A stretch of 64,000 nucleotides of DNA, from positions 1 to 64,000 of the forward strand of contig BLSF01000013.1 in the NCBI GenBank assembly GCA_012862575.1, in the 5' to 3' direction. Positions 29,077 to 39,511 of the stretch are shown here, piece by piece (the first letter of the stretch is position 1; each line of letters begins with the position of its first letter). This DNA is from Parietichytrium sp. I65-24A (Eukaryota; Sar; Bigyra; Thraustochytrida; Thraustochytriidae). The notes under the pieces were generated by a model. That model was not told the origin of the DNA, ran no database searches, and saw nothing but the letters and a program-made list of their open reading frames with translations. Position numbers and translations under genes: made by a program.

Positions 29077-32000
29077 ATGGCATTAATTGGCGATGATGAT
29101 GAGGAGGAGGAGGAGCACGAGAGCGATGAGCTTAATATGGAGCTCTCTGACGATGGGGATGAAGAGCAGGAGAGCGGCTCGGACGCTGAGCTCGCAGGGT
29201 TAGGATCAGGCGTTCTCGAGGAGGTTGATGTCCTGGGCGACGAATGCGCCGTGGAAGACGGCAAAAGTGCGGGCTCGGACGAATTTGAAGGCGATTCGGC
29301 CAGCAATTCTGCCCTCTCATCGCTTGGTGACTTGTCCTCGCTTTCTGGAGATGAAAATAACGAGAGGAAGGACGAAGATGAAGTGAAGAGCTCGGCTAAT
29401 GCTGCGGGACAAGACGACCCACCTTCCGGTGAGACACAGGCGCGTCAGACCCTCTCCGATATCATCGGCAATCTTAACGGGTTCGAAACAGCCTCTAGCC
29501 CGAGCTCGTTCAGTAGCGAGAACCAGCGAGGGTTACCTTCTCGCTTGCAAACAAGCGAGAGTATCCCGTTGAATCAGCGAAAGCTTCACGAGACAATAGA
29601 CCATTCAAGGAGCTTGGCTGGTCCACCAGGTGACAACGAACCCCAAGGCTTCCGCCGCCTTAGTTTTGACGAGTTCTCCCTTGCCTCTTGGGAACGATTT
29701 CCATCGGCAGTGGCAGCGAAAAAAATGAGTACCTCCTCAGTCTCTTCGCAGGCTCCTCCTCCTCCTCCGCCGCCGCCTCCTCATATCTCATCTTTACAGA
29801 TGTCATGGGATGGGTCGAGTCAAGTAGATTTAAAATCTCCGACGTCCGAGGCAGGTAGTGTGGGACCTTTGGATGTTGCCAGTTCCGTCTTTGTTGAAAG
29901 CGAAGCGTCGTTTCCTCTGGACTTCAATGTTGAGCGCAGCTCAGTCTTGGAGGAGGATGTCGAACTCGAAGGCTTCAGTCAAGTCGTGCGTAAAGAGATC
30001 GACGTGCAAATCTTATTTCGTCAAGAGAGTAACGCAGAAGAGGAAACGCTGCAACATCATCCTCAAGAAAACGAAATGCAGGAAACTTGTAGGTTATCAA
30101 CGCCCACTGCAAAGCAATCGCCTGATCTCGTGCTTGCGTTGTCGAGATGCGCTGCTTTGGAGGAAAAAATTCGGGTTTTAGAGCAACCAGTTACACAAAC
30201 CCCTTCGTTGCGAACAAGCCAGACCTCACTCACTGCCATACCTGAAGAGGAAGTACGTCAATTGCATGCCTCGTCGCAAACGCCAAAGTCACAAAGCTCG
30301 CCACGCTTTACACCCAAGGCACACTCATCCACGCCTGCGCAGCAGGACCCACTGGCAGCGCTCACGCCGCATCACGAGTTGCGAATTGAGGTGCCTCAAG
30401 ACACTCCTGGGCCTGGGCCTGGGCCAAGTGCCAACTTGGCCGCCAGTACATCGGGTTTAAACGCGATTTTTAAAGCGCAAATTGATGCTCTTACCAGGGA
30501 ACGAGACCGCTTGCAAAAAGAGCTTGCCGATGCGATGGCCGCGACTTCACTCGAACAAGAAAGCAAAGAAAACAGCCAACAAGTGGAGACGACGAAAGAA
30601 CATTTACGGCAGTTAGAATTGAGAATCAAAGACCAGGACGAGCATACGGGGCAACTCGAGTCTCAGCTCGCTGAGGAGCGGAGCGCCAAAAGTCACTTTG
30701 AAGCTCTTAGTACTGACCTGACAAGTCGGCTGGAGACCCAATCAGCCGAACTTATACGAAACAAAGAGTTAGTCGAGTCTTTAAGTGGTGATCTGGAAGA
30801 GGCCCGCACCACAATAAAGAGACTTGAGTCGCAAATTTTGCAAATGAGCCACCAACAAACAGAATTTAGTCGGGCGAAAAATACAACTGAGCAACACATC
30901 CGCCCAACAATTTCCCAAGCTTCAGCATCGGGAAGAATTGAGGAGCCTCACCAGCAGAGAGTTGAGGTCTATGGGGAGCCCCAAGTTACTCTTCCCCAAT
31001 CGCCCCCGCGGTCGCGGACACCCGAATTGCCAGCGTCCGGCTTCCAAGGGGTAGGTAGTTTCGTGCCTTCATCATTCCGCTTGGGCATGCTCTCCGATGT
31101 GGAATCAGCGCAAGAGCAGGATTTTACTGATCAAGAAGAGCAAATCTTGCGAACTTTGCAGAGTGAGCGTTCCCGGTTGCAGCAGGCGCAAGCTCGCATC
31201 CGCGCGGCAAATGTCAGGTCTTCCAAAAGCTTAGAATTCGCCATCAATGAATTGCGGAGTTTGCAACAGACAAGAGCAGCCACCGAAGCCAGGGCTAGAG
31301 CGCTTGAGGACCAAGCAGCAAGAACTGAACGAGATATTTTGGGCATTCGGGATATGAGATTTGGAGAGAGCTCGTCAGTCGAGCACGCGATCCCAGCCCA
31401 AGCAACTATGGAAGAGAGTCACGGGGATGACCAGCAAAATTTCCGCCATCCTGCAGAACACCTGATGGACTTCGGGCCTCCGCACACCTCTGAGGCCTGG
31501 GATTCGGACCCGAGCGCAGGCTTGCGTAATCACAGCGAGATTCAGCTCGCAGATTCCTCTGTGCCTCGACCAGCTGCTTCTAGTCCCGAGCCTGAGTTAT
31601 CTCCGCGAAACAGTACTGATCAAGCCCCTTTAAGATCGCGCTCAAACTCCCCAAACATGGACTACAACCAGAGGGAGATGCCCCAGAGAGCACGAACGAA
31701 CGTTAGCCAGTGGTCTCTCGCAGACATGTTCCCGGAGCAAAACGACATGTACGAGCCTGTCAAACGAGACAAAAGGTCTCGTAAAACCTTGTCTCCCGAT
31801 GCTACCATATCGGTCCAGGAGAGGCCATTGAAAGAAGATAGGCGAAACAGTTGGTCCGCTACTGATGGCAAATTCGAGCCTTCTGCCCCGTTTGCGACAG
31901 AGAAATCCACGAAAATGTTCCAAAATGGTTACCTTGTGCTTGAACGGAAATTGCTGATGATCAATATGGAGCGAGATCAATGCGAAGCTGAATACAATCG

Positions 32001-32127
32001 AATTTCGAATCGCGGGATTAAAACTAAAAAGGCTTTGGAGGAAAAGGCAGATCTGGAAAGGAGGATACAGGAGCTCGGCCAGGAGGCCAGCAACGTGCGA
32101 ATGGCTCTTCGGCGCGCTCCAAAGTGA
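29077..32127 (+). CDS. Large acidic coiled-coil protein
   Basis: A 1016-residue single-exon frame from the ATG at 29077 (MALIGDDDEEEEEHESDEL). It starts with an acidic low-complexity region, then a long Ser/Glu-rich disordered part with a run of nine prolines near residue 228. A coiled coil spans about 460-620 (from NAIFKAQIDALTRERDRLQ on) and another lies near 690-760 (EEQILRTLQSERSRLQQAQ). A conserved-looking helical hairpin at the C terminus includes LERKLLMINMERDQCEAEYN and ADLERRIQELGQEASNVRMA. Such two-helix ends are found in several centrosomal and ciliary coiled-coil proteins, but I cannot name the family. No enzymatic motif, signal peptide or membrane segment was seen. The frame is open without ATG upstream to 28870, so a short 5' exon is possible. 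Confidence 0.82.
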   Translation: MALIGDDDEEEEEHESDELNMELSDDGDEEQESGSDAELAGLGSGVLEEVDVLGDECAVEDGKSAGSDEFEGDSASNSALSSLGDLSSLSGDENNERKDEDEVKSSANAAGQDDPPSGETQARQTLSDIIGNLNGFETASSPSSFSSENQRGLPSRLQTSESIPLNQRKLHETIDHSRSLAGPPGDNEPQGFRRLSFDEFSLASWERFPSAVAAKKMSTSSVSSQAPPPPPPPPPHISSLQMSWDGSSQVDLKSPTSEAGSVGPLDVASSVFVESEASFPLDFNVERSSVLEEDVELEGFSQVVRKEIDVQILFRQESNAEEETLQHHPQENEMQETCRLSTPTAKQSPDLVLALSRCAALEEKIRVLEQPVTQTPSLRTSQTSLTAIPEEEVRQLHASSQTPKSQSSPRFTPKAHSSTPAQQDPLAALTPHHELRIEVPQDTPGPGPGPSANLAASTSGLNAIFKAQIDALTRERDRLQKELADAMAATSLEQESKENSQQVETTKEHLRQLELRIKDQDEHTGQLESQLAEERSAKSHFEALSTDLTSRLETQSAELIRNKELVESLSGDLEEARTTIKRLESQILQMSHQQTEFSRAKNTTEQHIRPTISQASASGRIEEPHQQRVEVYGEPQVTLPQSPPRSRTPELPASGFQGVGSFVPSSFRLGMLSDVESAQEQDFTDQEEQILRTLQSERSRLQQAQARIRAANVRSSKSLEFAINELRSLQQTRAATEARARALEDQAARTERDILGIRDMRFGESSSVEHAIPAQATMEESHGDDQQNFRHPAEHLMDFGPPHTSEAWDSDPSAGLRNHSEIQLADSSVPRPAASSPEPELSPRNSTDQAPLRSRSNSPNMDYNQREMPQRARTNVSQWSLADMFPEQNDMYEPVKRDKRSRKTLSPDATISVQERPLKEDRRNSWSATDGKFEPSAPFATEKSTKMFQNGYLVLERKLLMINMERDQCEAEYNRISNRGIKTKKALEEKADLERRIQELGQEASNVRMALRRAPK

Positions 32128-32256
32128 GATGGTCGATTGGCTTACTTTTGCCTGTGGCCGGTTGAAAACAAGTCTTGTGCACAAACACATGTAGGATCGT
32201 CGTGAGAAAAATCTTTTGTACATAATTTTAGCTGTCAGGGCAAGACGCTCTCCTCT

Positions 32257-32860
32257 TTACCACCCGAGAGACTTGCGCACACATTCGTCGACACGCTTGT
32301 TGAACGCATCTTTGTCCTCTCGCCACATTTTCGCTGCGTCCACGTTCGCTGGGCTTTCATCGTTAGGCTCCGCGAGCATGCTGATGACAGACAAGATGAT
32401 CTTTTCAATCGACTGCACCGGGGACCACCGTTCACAGCTCTGCTCGTACCCGAATTTATCTTCCACGGGCGGATGCAGGATGGAGATACACACCTTCCCG
32501 TCTGGGTGAATGTTCGGGTGCCACATCGCAGAAGTGAACTTCATCTCCGGAGGGTTCAGCGGATAGTCCGATGGGAACGTCAAAGTGCAGTGAAAGCAGC
32601 CTCCATCATACCTTTGCACACAACGCTCTCGTTAGCAGCCGCCGTGCGTAATCCCAACGCAACCTCAACCTCAACCTCAACGTTCCATCCAGCATTAAAC
32701 CTCGCCACACTTACGGAGTTCCTTCTGGGCCCGCAAGCACGCATTCCCACTCCAAAAGGTTGTGCTCGTCCACGGGTCCAGCGGCCACGCCTTGTGGCGG
32801 CCTCAGCGCGATCTCCTTATACTCCAACAGGAGTCGCTTCATTGCCATCTTGCCCATCAT
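32257..32860 (-). CDS. UBE2G2: Ubiquitin-conjugating enzyme E2, Ubc7/UBE2G2 type
   Basis: Two exons, 32860-32715 and 32611-32257, with a 103-nt intron (GTAAGTGT donor, GCAAAG acceptor) give 166 residues, matching the 165 of human UBE2G2. The UBC fold motifs are complete: KRLLLEYKEIALRPPQGVAA at the N terminus, FPSDYPLNPPEMKF, HPNIHPDGKVCISIL with the active-site Cys, and the acidic-loop insertion (HPPVEDKFGYEQSCERWSPV) that marks Ubc7 and Cdc34 E2s. The end AEPNDESPANVDAAKMWRED is also as in UBE2G2. The enzyme passes ubiquitin to substrates of ER-associated degradation, working with ER-membrane E3 ligases. The start was chosen at the first of two adjoining ATGs. The gene is convergent with the coiled-coil gene, about 130 bp between stops. 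Confidence 0.96.
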
Positions 32861-34026
32861 CGTTCCCGACTTTGACAGTCTCTTCTCGTGTGCGAACACA
32901 AGGATACCGCGCACGCCAATGTACGCTTCAACTTATTACGTTTATAGATGATTCTTTAAGTACGTACAGGGTACTCGAGTACTGTATTACGTACGCGCAC
33001 ACTCCACTTTGGTGCTGACACTTTGTCGGAATTCGGAATTCAGCAAAAGCAAACGTTCGTATGTGGGCAGCCTAATGGAAACGGTAGGGTCACGTGGTTT
33101 TGTGTGGCCGGTCTCTCGAAGGACAAATGTGTGTATACAGCATTCGGAGCTTAGCTGGCTGGCGCGAAGGTTACAAGACAAAGCCGTAGCTGGAGATATC
33201 TGAGTATAGTTTTATGATATGGTTTATATTTGGCGATTTTTGTTCGGAAGAGAGCCGTTCAACCCTAAAAGTCCGAGTCCGAGTCCGTCTAAATGTTGTA
33301 AATGTTGTTGTTCACCAAAGTTGAACATTGACACTTCTAAAGCCAAGGAAAAAGTGAAATGTCATTGCCATCCCATCAGTGATCGCGATGATGGCAAGCA
33401 GACCGGATCATCGTGACTGAAGAAAAATAGGTCTGTGAAAGCTGAAAGTTGCACTTGGAGCCGAGCTTGAGGGTTTATTCTAGTCCATGTTTTTCGATTA
33501 CTCGAGCCGCAGCGACGCGAGACTGTCACGTTGGACAATATTTTTAGTGCAATCTGCAAGCCCTTACGCTGTGCGCCATTGTAATTGTAGACTTGGTAAG
33601 ATTCCCTTTATGAAGACGATGCCCCGCACTCCAAAAGTCTGCTCCAAATCAAATGGGCGATACCATCCAACGCATTTCACGGATTTCTGCTTCACAACAA
33701 GGTTGTGTGCTCAAATCAAGAAGCTAGACTACTTGCCCGAGGTGGAAGGGCTGGAGAGAGTCTCGTATACTTCTTCGGCTATGGTTTGCGTATGTCCAAA
33801 GCTTTCGGACTCTCTCCTCAGGCTTGGGGGAAAGAAATAGCAGAGCTGGGAATAGTATCTCCCCAGGATAGAATTCGCTTCGGCTACTGTGTTGTCTATC
33901 TGATCAGCCGTGCCCGGCCCTCTCGCCTCTTCCCACAACAGCTATTCGGTTAGTTGCGGGAAGGGCGGAGGGAGAACGGAAGCGAGGCACGAACGGAGCC
34001 GGCAATTGGCGCAATGCTGATGACGG
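32861..34026. other. Intergenic region
   Basis: No convincing gene. A 65-codon ATG frame at 33219-33416 codes a cysteine-rich stretch (SKCCKCCCSPKLN and KCHCHP) but is weakly supported. GAATTC and TACGTAC words recur near 32950-33050. Confidence 0.45.
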
Positions 34027-35406
34027 ATGGGATGCTTTAAAGGTCAACCGTCCCGGAGCTGGCGTGAGGTTCACCGGCCCGTGCCGTGGAGCGCAGAAGA
34101 GTACAATGCCTTGCCTGGGTACCAAATCAGGGATATGCTCAAATGTTTAGCGGAGATAGACCTTCACAACAACGCAAACCATGCCCCGCCTTTCGATGGT
34201 GCAAAGCAATATAAGGCGCGTATGTTGGCCCATGCCCTTGAAGGCCTCAGTCAAGAAGAGCTGGCTGTTGAGAATGCGACAGTGTTGGATGGAAGAAGTT
34301 TGTGCATCGAGTGCTGTGACACGCTGCTGATGCAGCCACACTCGATGATCACTGAGGAGGTCGCGCTGGAGACAGATTTTTTTCCTCTCCTTGCTGGGCC
34401 ACTGAGTGATGCTGAGGAGAGATCCTTCATTCAATTTTTCAACATGCTAGATGCAGAGAAAAAGGGTCACATCAACGGGAACGATCTTCGAGAATGGGTG
34501 ATGAAGGAGAGCGCGTCAGTCTCCACAAGCTTGTTCCTGGATTACTTATTCAGCTTTGTTCCAACAGCAAAGGAAGGGTTTGCAAGGTACGAAGAAATGG
34601 TGCAAAATATTGAGAAATTTGTCGTGATGGAAGAAGAAGAGATCAGAGAGTTTGCATTCTTTATCCTATGCAGATTGAGCTCCGAAAACGCGAATAGCGT
34701 GCACATCACTGTTGAGAAACTTTCAGTCCATGATCAATTTTCTTCCAAAAGCACAAACAAGGAGGAAAGCCTCAACATGAAACTCCTGGCAGAGTTGGTC
34801 AAGTATTCCGAGCGAGGCATGCTTGACCACGACCAATTTTTTAATCTATGCAGACGGTCGCCTTTGTCGATCTTTCCTCTCAAATGGATTCAAACTGCTT
34901 TCTTCTCGTTCAAAGGCATGGGAAGCGCACTTCAAAGCAGGAAGATTGATGTGCACCAGCATGCTGCTTCAAAGCACTCTATATCAAGTGCCGGTTCGCG
35001 GTCGGCGCTCTATAGATCCGATTGGCAAAGAAATCAGCAGGAGAGTGGAACTCAACTTTACCAAGAACGGCACCGCGCCAAAGGAAAGAAGGCCTCCAAA
35101 TTGCACCCGGAATCGGATGCTAACCCTCGCACAAGGAGCGAAAACAAGAGTGGCGTTCGATCTCGCGTACGTGCAAGTATCAAATTGCAAACGAGAGAAG
35201 CACGGAAAATGCAATACGAGCTCGATGTGCGCTCAAAAGGGAAGAAGCCTTCCACTTCAGCGTTTCATCGTGATTCCTTCTTTTCAAATTCCTCATCTGA
35301 CTTTTTTGTGAGGGCGAGGAAAAAGACTACGCTTTTGCGGGATTCTTTGGTGGAGAAGCTAGCGACGGGGCGTCGCTCTTCTTTAGTCGGGAAAATGAAC
35401 GAGTAA
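34027..35406 (+). CDS. EF-hand-like protein with basic disordered tail
   Basis: A 459-residue single-exon gene starting MGCFKGQPSRSWREVH; Met-Gly-Cys is compatible with N-myristoylation and palmitoylation, though the next residues only partly fit. Residues about 125-290 look like two pairs of EF-hands, the clearest being FFNMLDAEKKGHINGNDLRE with loop DAEKKGHINGND, where positions 1, 6, 8 and 12 fit but 3 and 5 are weak for calcium. The other loops are more decayed. After residue 300 the protein is Ser/Arg/Lys-rich and disordered (RSENKSGVRSRVRASIK, GRRSSLVGKMNE). It resembles calcineurin-B/recoverin-like proteins in general layout, but no specific family could be assigned. A CGIECC-type cluster (CIECCDTLLMQ) sits near residue 93. 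Confidence 0.78.
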   Translation: MGCFKGQPSRSWREVHRPVPWSAEEYNALPGYQIRDMLKCLAEIDLHNNANHAPPFDGAKQYKARMLAHALEGLSQEELAVENATVLDGRSLCIECCDTLLMQPHSMITEEVALETDFFPLLAGPLSDAEERSFIQFFNMLDAEKKGHINGNDLREWVMKESASVSTSLFLDYLFSFVPTAKEGFARYEEMVQNIEKFVVMEEEEIREFAFFILCRLSSENANSVHITVEKLSVHDQFSSKSTNKEESLNMKLLAELVKYSERGMLDHDQFFNLCRRSPLSIFPLKWIQTAFFSFKGMGSALQSRKIDVHQHAASKHSISSAGSRSALYRSDWQRNQQESGTQLYQERHRAKGKKASKLHPESDANPRTRSENKSGVRSRVRASIKLQTREARKMQYELDVRSKGKKPSTSAFHRDSFFSNSSSDFFVRARKKTTLLRDSLVEKLATGRRSSLVGKMNE

Positions 35407-35503
35407 ATGTTATTTCAAGAAACTTTCTATTTTATTTTGTTCAATGTTCTTTCCAACGACGAACGAGAACGCGAACATGCAGAATAGTTGTGTGTTGTGG
35501 TGC

Positions 35504-36934
35504 TCATCCCGTGCCGGCAAACACAATGGCGATAACAAGCAAGCATATCGCGAATGAGAGAAAAACGATCCAAGACTGTGTCACGCTCTTGTGAGCTTGC
35601 GAATCAACAGTTTGCAAGAGAATATCCTCTAATTTTTGGCCGAACGAAGTCAGACTAAAATTTTGCGAGACGAATTCACGCCCCGCAGCCCCCATTTTCT
35701 TTGCCTTCGCCTCATCTTTGACTAACTCTGACATTGCTTCAGCAAATGCTTCGGTCGTTTGCTCCTGAAGAAACCCAGAGACTTTGTGCTTTACGGTCTC
35801 CTTGGGGCCGCCACTGTTCACAGCGATAACAGGCGCCCCTAGGTACATTGCCTCTAGCGGAACGATTCCAAAATGTTCGTTGTGCGGAGTGTAGATGACA
35901 CATCGAGCCATGCGCAAGAGTACCACCTTCTGATCGTCCGTGAAAGACTTCAAAAAGGACACCTTCTTCTGCAACCCATGTTGAGCAACAAAGTCTTCAA
36001 GCTCCTTCATGTACTCGATGTTCTCGTTTAATCTTGGATCATATCCACCGGCCATCACGAGATGAACCCTATCTTTGAGGTTTTCGGTCAGAGATATCGT
36101 TGAAGCATCATTCGCCTCCAACAAGTGACCCAAAGCCTGGATCGCCAACAAAAGATTTTTTTTGCGCTCGAAACGGTTGATGGAGAGCAGGACAATAGCA
36201 TCGTCTCCGTACTTGTCAATGTGAGCTTTTAGTCCCGTGGGAAGATCTTGCGCAGCCTCATCGCGAGCTGTGGTGGGCATCTCCCTGTCGAATTGCTCAA
36301 GATCAATTGCAGGATACAGAGTTCTCAGCGGGACAGCGCCAAGGGAAGAAAACGCTTCCCGAAAAATCCCGGCAGTAAACTCGCTATTCACCACAACCAC
36401 ATCGGAAGCGCCCGTTGTGCGCTCCTCGATCCAGTCCAAAGGGGCTCTGTACAATTTCTTCAAAGCAGACTCACGGTCCACACAAAGCAGTTTGTCAGGG
36501 AAATGACAATAGAAGACCACTCTACGCTTGGTCGCCCAGCGCAGGACGGGCACCACGTGCGACACCTGGTCGCAGATGATCACATCTGGAACATCCTCCT
36601 CATTTCCGCCGCCCCATCTCGCGCGAACGCCCATGGCAACCGACACGACCATCATCCTGGCCACTGCGCACACCAGATGCATTCTGCCTCCAAGCAAGGT
36701 CCTCGGCAGCCAAGCTCCGTGCACAGAAACCTTCCCGTCCAGCTCTCCGCCTGGCGCAGTTTCTCGGAAGCATCTCTTCGGGTCATGGTGCGCAGTGAAG
36801 AGCCGCACTGAGTGCCCCCGCGACTGCAGACCTGTCGCCGCGCTCACCACCAGCATCTCCGCGCCACCGATGCCCAAGTCCGGGTGTGCAAACCATACTC
36901 GCAGTTTCCTGCGGGGGGCTTCCTCGGACACCAT
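35504..36934 (-). CDS. ALG2: ALG2, alpha-1,3/1,6-mannosyltransferase (GT4)
   Basis: The 476-residue product starts at the ATG at 36934 (MVSEEAPRRKLRVWF). Family features in order: FAHPDLGIGGAEMLVV (glycine-rich loop near residue 20), DQVSHVVPVLRWA and VVFYCHFPDKLL (residues about 130-165), SINRFERKKNLLLAIQAL (about 250), and the donor-binding GT4 motif EHFGIVPLE, an EX7E pair (about 345), followed by APVIAVNSGGPKETV. A C-terminal membrane segment (SWIVFLSFAICLLVIAIVFAG) fits anchoring in the ER. ALG2 adds the second and third mannose to the dolichol-linked N-glycan precursor on the cytosolic face of the ER. The frame continues upstream without ATG through a CT microsatellite (36960-37000), which lies in the leader. 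Length and motifs indicate a functional enzyme. Confidence 0.97.
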   Translation of the reverse strand: MVSEEAPRRKLRVWFAHPDLGIGGAEMLVVSAATGLQSRGHSVRLFTAHHDPKRCFRETAPGGELDGKVSVHGAWLPRTLLGGRMHLVCAVARMMVVSVAMGVRARWGGGNEEDVPDVIICDQVSHVVPVLRWATKRRVVFYCHFPDKLLCVDRESALKKLYRAPLDWIEERTTGASDVVVVNSEFTAGIFREAFSSLGAVPLRTLYPAIDLEQFDREMPTTARDEAAQDLPTGLKAHIDKYGDDAIVLLSINRFERKKNLLLAIQALGHLLEANDASTISLTENLKDRVHLVMAGGYDPRLNENIEYMKELEDFVAQHGLQKKVSFLKSFTDDQKVVLLRMARCVIYTPHNEHFGIVPLEAMYLGAPVIAVNSGGPKETVKHKVSGFLQEQTTEAFAEAMSELVKDEAKAKKMGAAGREFVSQNFSLTSFGQKLEDILLQTVDSQAHKSVTQSWIVFLSFAICLLVIAIVFAGTG

Positions 36935-38242
36935 TTTCTCAGCTGTACCTGTACTTTCTTTCGCCGCTCTCTCTCTCTCTCTGTCTGTCTCTCTCTCTTT
37001 TGCTTTCCTCGCGATGTGCAAAGTTCAATACCCTTTTCCGAAGATTTGGCAGCAGTCCAAGTACTTTGTAACGCCCGCGCGTACACTTTACAGCTACGTA
37101 CACGTACGTACACACGTGTACGGTAAGTACGGTACGTACGTATGTTATGTGTATATGCACCACTGTACAGTACACGTGTAATTGCAGTAACCGCATGTAA
37201 TCGGTGCGCTAGTTCTTTGCCTATGACGAAAACGTTCCTCTGTGCTCTCTCTCTCTCTCTCTCTCTCAACCAGCCTAGCTAGAAAATTGGTGTAGCTGAG
37301 CACTAACAATGCACCTCAGTAAATGTCAAATGTTATTGCCTTATACTATACTCTATCNTAATTGCCTTGTACTATACTCTATCTATGGCTATACAATGAT
37401 TACAATGATGCACACTTCGATGTAGCAAATAGATAGCTCGAGCTATAGAAGCGCGCATCCTAGGCTTTGGATGGAGGAATTCTGTGACGGGCGGTAATTT
37501 TTAGCGAATTAGTAAAGTGGCGGTGAATGAGGATAACAGTACGCTAACGAACATCCCAAATGTGCGTGATGTATGTGTGCAACAAACGGAGATCGCGGGC
37601 TTCGATGAGCTATGGCGAGAACCGAACGGAGAGGACTATCGTGAGAGGGAGGAATCTGTGAAATATGTCGTGCTTGGAGTAGATTTCTGGATGTGGCCTT
37701 GACGCTGCTGTTTGGATCAAAGTCTGTTAGATCTTGATGGAGATCATGGACCTTTTCAAGAGACCAACATTAAAAAATGCTTGCTGTTCACTCTTCTTGG
37801 CGCCCATCGAATTGCTTCAGAGCAAACCTTTTGTGGTAGTTCGTTAGGCTGACTTGTGGAGCTTGCCCATTACCCAGGGTGCCAAACATCAACCTGCGGA
37901 GAGGAACGCACAGTTGGTCCGTGGCGCGTGAGAGCTTGTAGACTTGGATTTACGCTGCGGAATATCCGCTCGGTAGTCCTCTAGTGACCGCTTCTCCGTG
38001 TGTATGCACAGCTGCTTCAACTCTTGCGAACCAACAAAACTTCGCAAGAGATGGGCATCTCGTTTACGCTTCCCCACAAGAAACAAAATCTTGTGCAGTC
38101 TTGTCATTTTCTGTCCCAGGACAGAACCAATGACTGGCCTTTATGCATACACACCAACCAGGTCTCAGCAAAGTGCACAGGCTTGCTGGAAAAATGTACT
38201 CTGAAACCGGAAACCTTTCTCGAAACCCGTGAAATGAAGATT
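36935..38242. other. Intergenic region with CT repeats, TACGTAC words and an N
   Basis: Contains CT runs at about 36966-37002 and 37244-37268, alternating TACGTAC/CACGTAC words at 37080-37145, and a single N at 37358 flanked by a 23-bp near-repeat. No gene seen. Confidence 0.55.
37358..37358. other. Single undetermined base with repeated flanks
   Basis: The bases just left (37334-37357) and right (37361-37383) of the N are nearly the same 23-mer (ATTGCCTT[A/G]TACTATAC...), as if two contig ends overlapped. Confidence 0.8.
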
Positions 38243-39511
38243 TCAAGTGTCAGAGCCAAGGGAAGTCAAACGCAACGAGTCATCAGTTCGCTCGGTAGCT
38301 CGTGCCAGTATCAGATCGCTGTCTCCCAAAACGTGCAGCGGATTGACCTGTGTGGGACCGCCTGTCGCTGAGACAACTTGTGTAAGTATACCCGTGCCTG
38401 ACGTAAACTGGGCAGATGCTACTGTTGTGGGCCCTTGCTGCTGGCAATACGTTTTCTTCCGCGAGTGTGTAGCTGCATAGAATCTTTTTGCAGCGCGCTG
38501 GCGCGTATAATAGTGAGCAAAACTGAGCACAAACATGGCATTGCAGAGAGTTGATTTCACGGGCAGAAGATAACGGCCCAGATGAAATGCTGCCGGAAAC
38601 GAGAACACGAGGAGGTCCATCAAAGACACGGAGAGCTGGCAGGTAATGATGGTCGAGCGGAAAAAGTAAGTAGCGGCGAGCATAGCTCGTACTCGGCGAA
38701 TTAGTGCAGCGGAAGTCGTGAACTTCTCCCCAAAATCGGACCCGTTTTGGTCACCCCGCAGCAACAAGAGTTTCATATCGTTTAAAACTGGGTCGAGCGA
38801 AATCTTAATCACCACACATAGCATCACTCCGCTTAGACCTGTCAAGAAAAAAGCAAGCCGAATGAGAGCGACCTTAGCTTGAGTAGAAGACACGAGCGCC
38901 GACAAGAACCAAGGGGAGAACTTTATAGGCGATATCAACGCTAGTGTGTTGAAGATTTTCACCGAGATCCTCAAGCGCTTTCGCGAATACCCGTCGAGAG
39001 CACCTTTCTTCTGATGATATCGCAGATACTTCACACATAAAATACAAGCCGAGACGTATGCCATTGTGCCACATATAAACCCGGCAAGAGAAAGGGGGAC
39101 CGAAATTCCCAACACCACTTGCGGATCATCAAAGTTATTAAGCTTGAACTGCGCCGCCCCGTAAAACGTGAGCGACGTTATAATCGACGGGAGACCACGT
39201 AAGAACACCTGCTGTCTTCCGCTGTTTCGCATTTGTAATTGCATCTTTCGAGCAATTGCATTGAGACAAAGTGCTGTGGCGACCAGTCCAGACACTTGCA
39301 TAAAAATGTAAGCAACCCGCAAGGTCGAGTGATGGAGCGTACACGCGCTTTGTGGCGGCGGAGCGAGCAGGTCCAAAGTCTCATTCGAATAGTCGGGGCG
39401 CCAGTTCATCTCCAGCGATTGCTCCCACCCTGAATAACACGAGCACGCACCTTCGATACACTCCCCCCATCCACAAGGATGCGCGAGGGGCCATATCACA
39501 TCGCAACCCAT
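38243..39511 (-). CDS. Seven-or-so pass membrane protein with a Cys-rich EGF-like N terminus
   Basis: A single-exon frame of 422 residues starting MGCDVIWPLAHPCGWGECIE. The first 45 residues hold a CGWGECIEGACSCYSGWE block, the cysteine spacing of a single EGF-like unit, followed by N-linked type sites (NET). Then come about seven hydrophobic segments (for example VAYIFMQVSGLVATALCLNA, VVLGISVPLSLAGFICGTMA, LIRLAFFLTGLSGVMLCVVI, STLCNAMFVLSFAHYY) and a Ser/Thr-rich cytoplasmic tail. No cleavable signal peptide is seen before the EGF-like unit, so either the protein inserts N-out or an upstream exon codes the signal. Many protists have such EGF plus multi-pass proteins of unknown role. GPCR-like signalling is only a guess from topology; no GPCR family motif was found. 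Confidence 0.78.
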   Translation of the reverse strand: MGCDVIWPLAHPCGWGECIEGACSCYSGWEQSLEMNWRPDYSNETLDLLAPPPQSACTLHHSTLRVAYIFMQVSGLVATALCLNAIARKMQLQMRNSGRQQVFLRGLPSIITSLTFYGAAQFKLNNFDDPQVVLGISVPLSLAGFICGTMAYVSACILCVKYLRYHQKKGALDGYSRKRLRISVKIFNTLALISPIKFSPWFLSALVSSTQAKVALIRLAFFLTGLSGVMLCVVIKISLDPVLNDMKLLLLRGDQNGSDFGEKFTTSAALIRRVRAMLAATYFFRSTIITCQLSVSLMDLLVFSFPAAFHLGRYLLPVKSTLCNAMFVLSFAHYYTRQRAAKRFYAATHSRKKTYCQQQGPTTVASAQFTSGTGILTQVVSATGGPTQVNPLHVLGDSDLILARATERTDDSLRLTSLGSDT

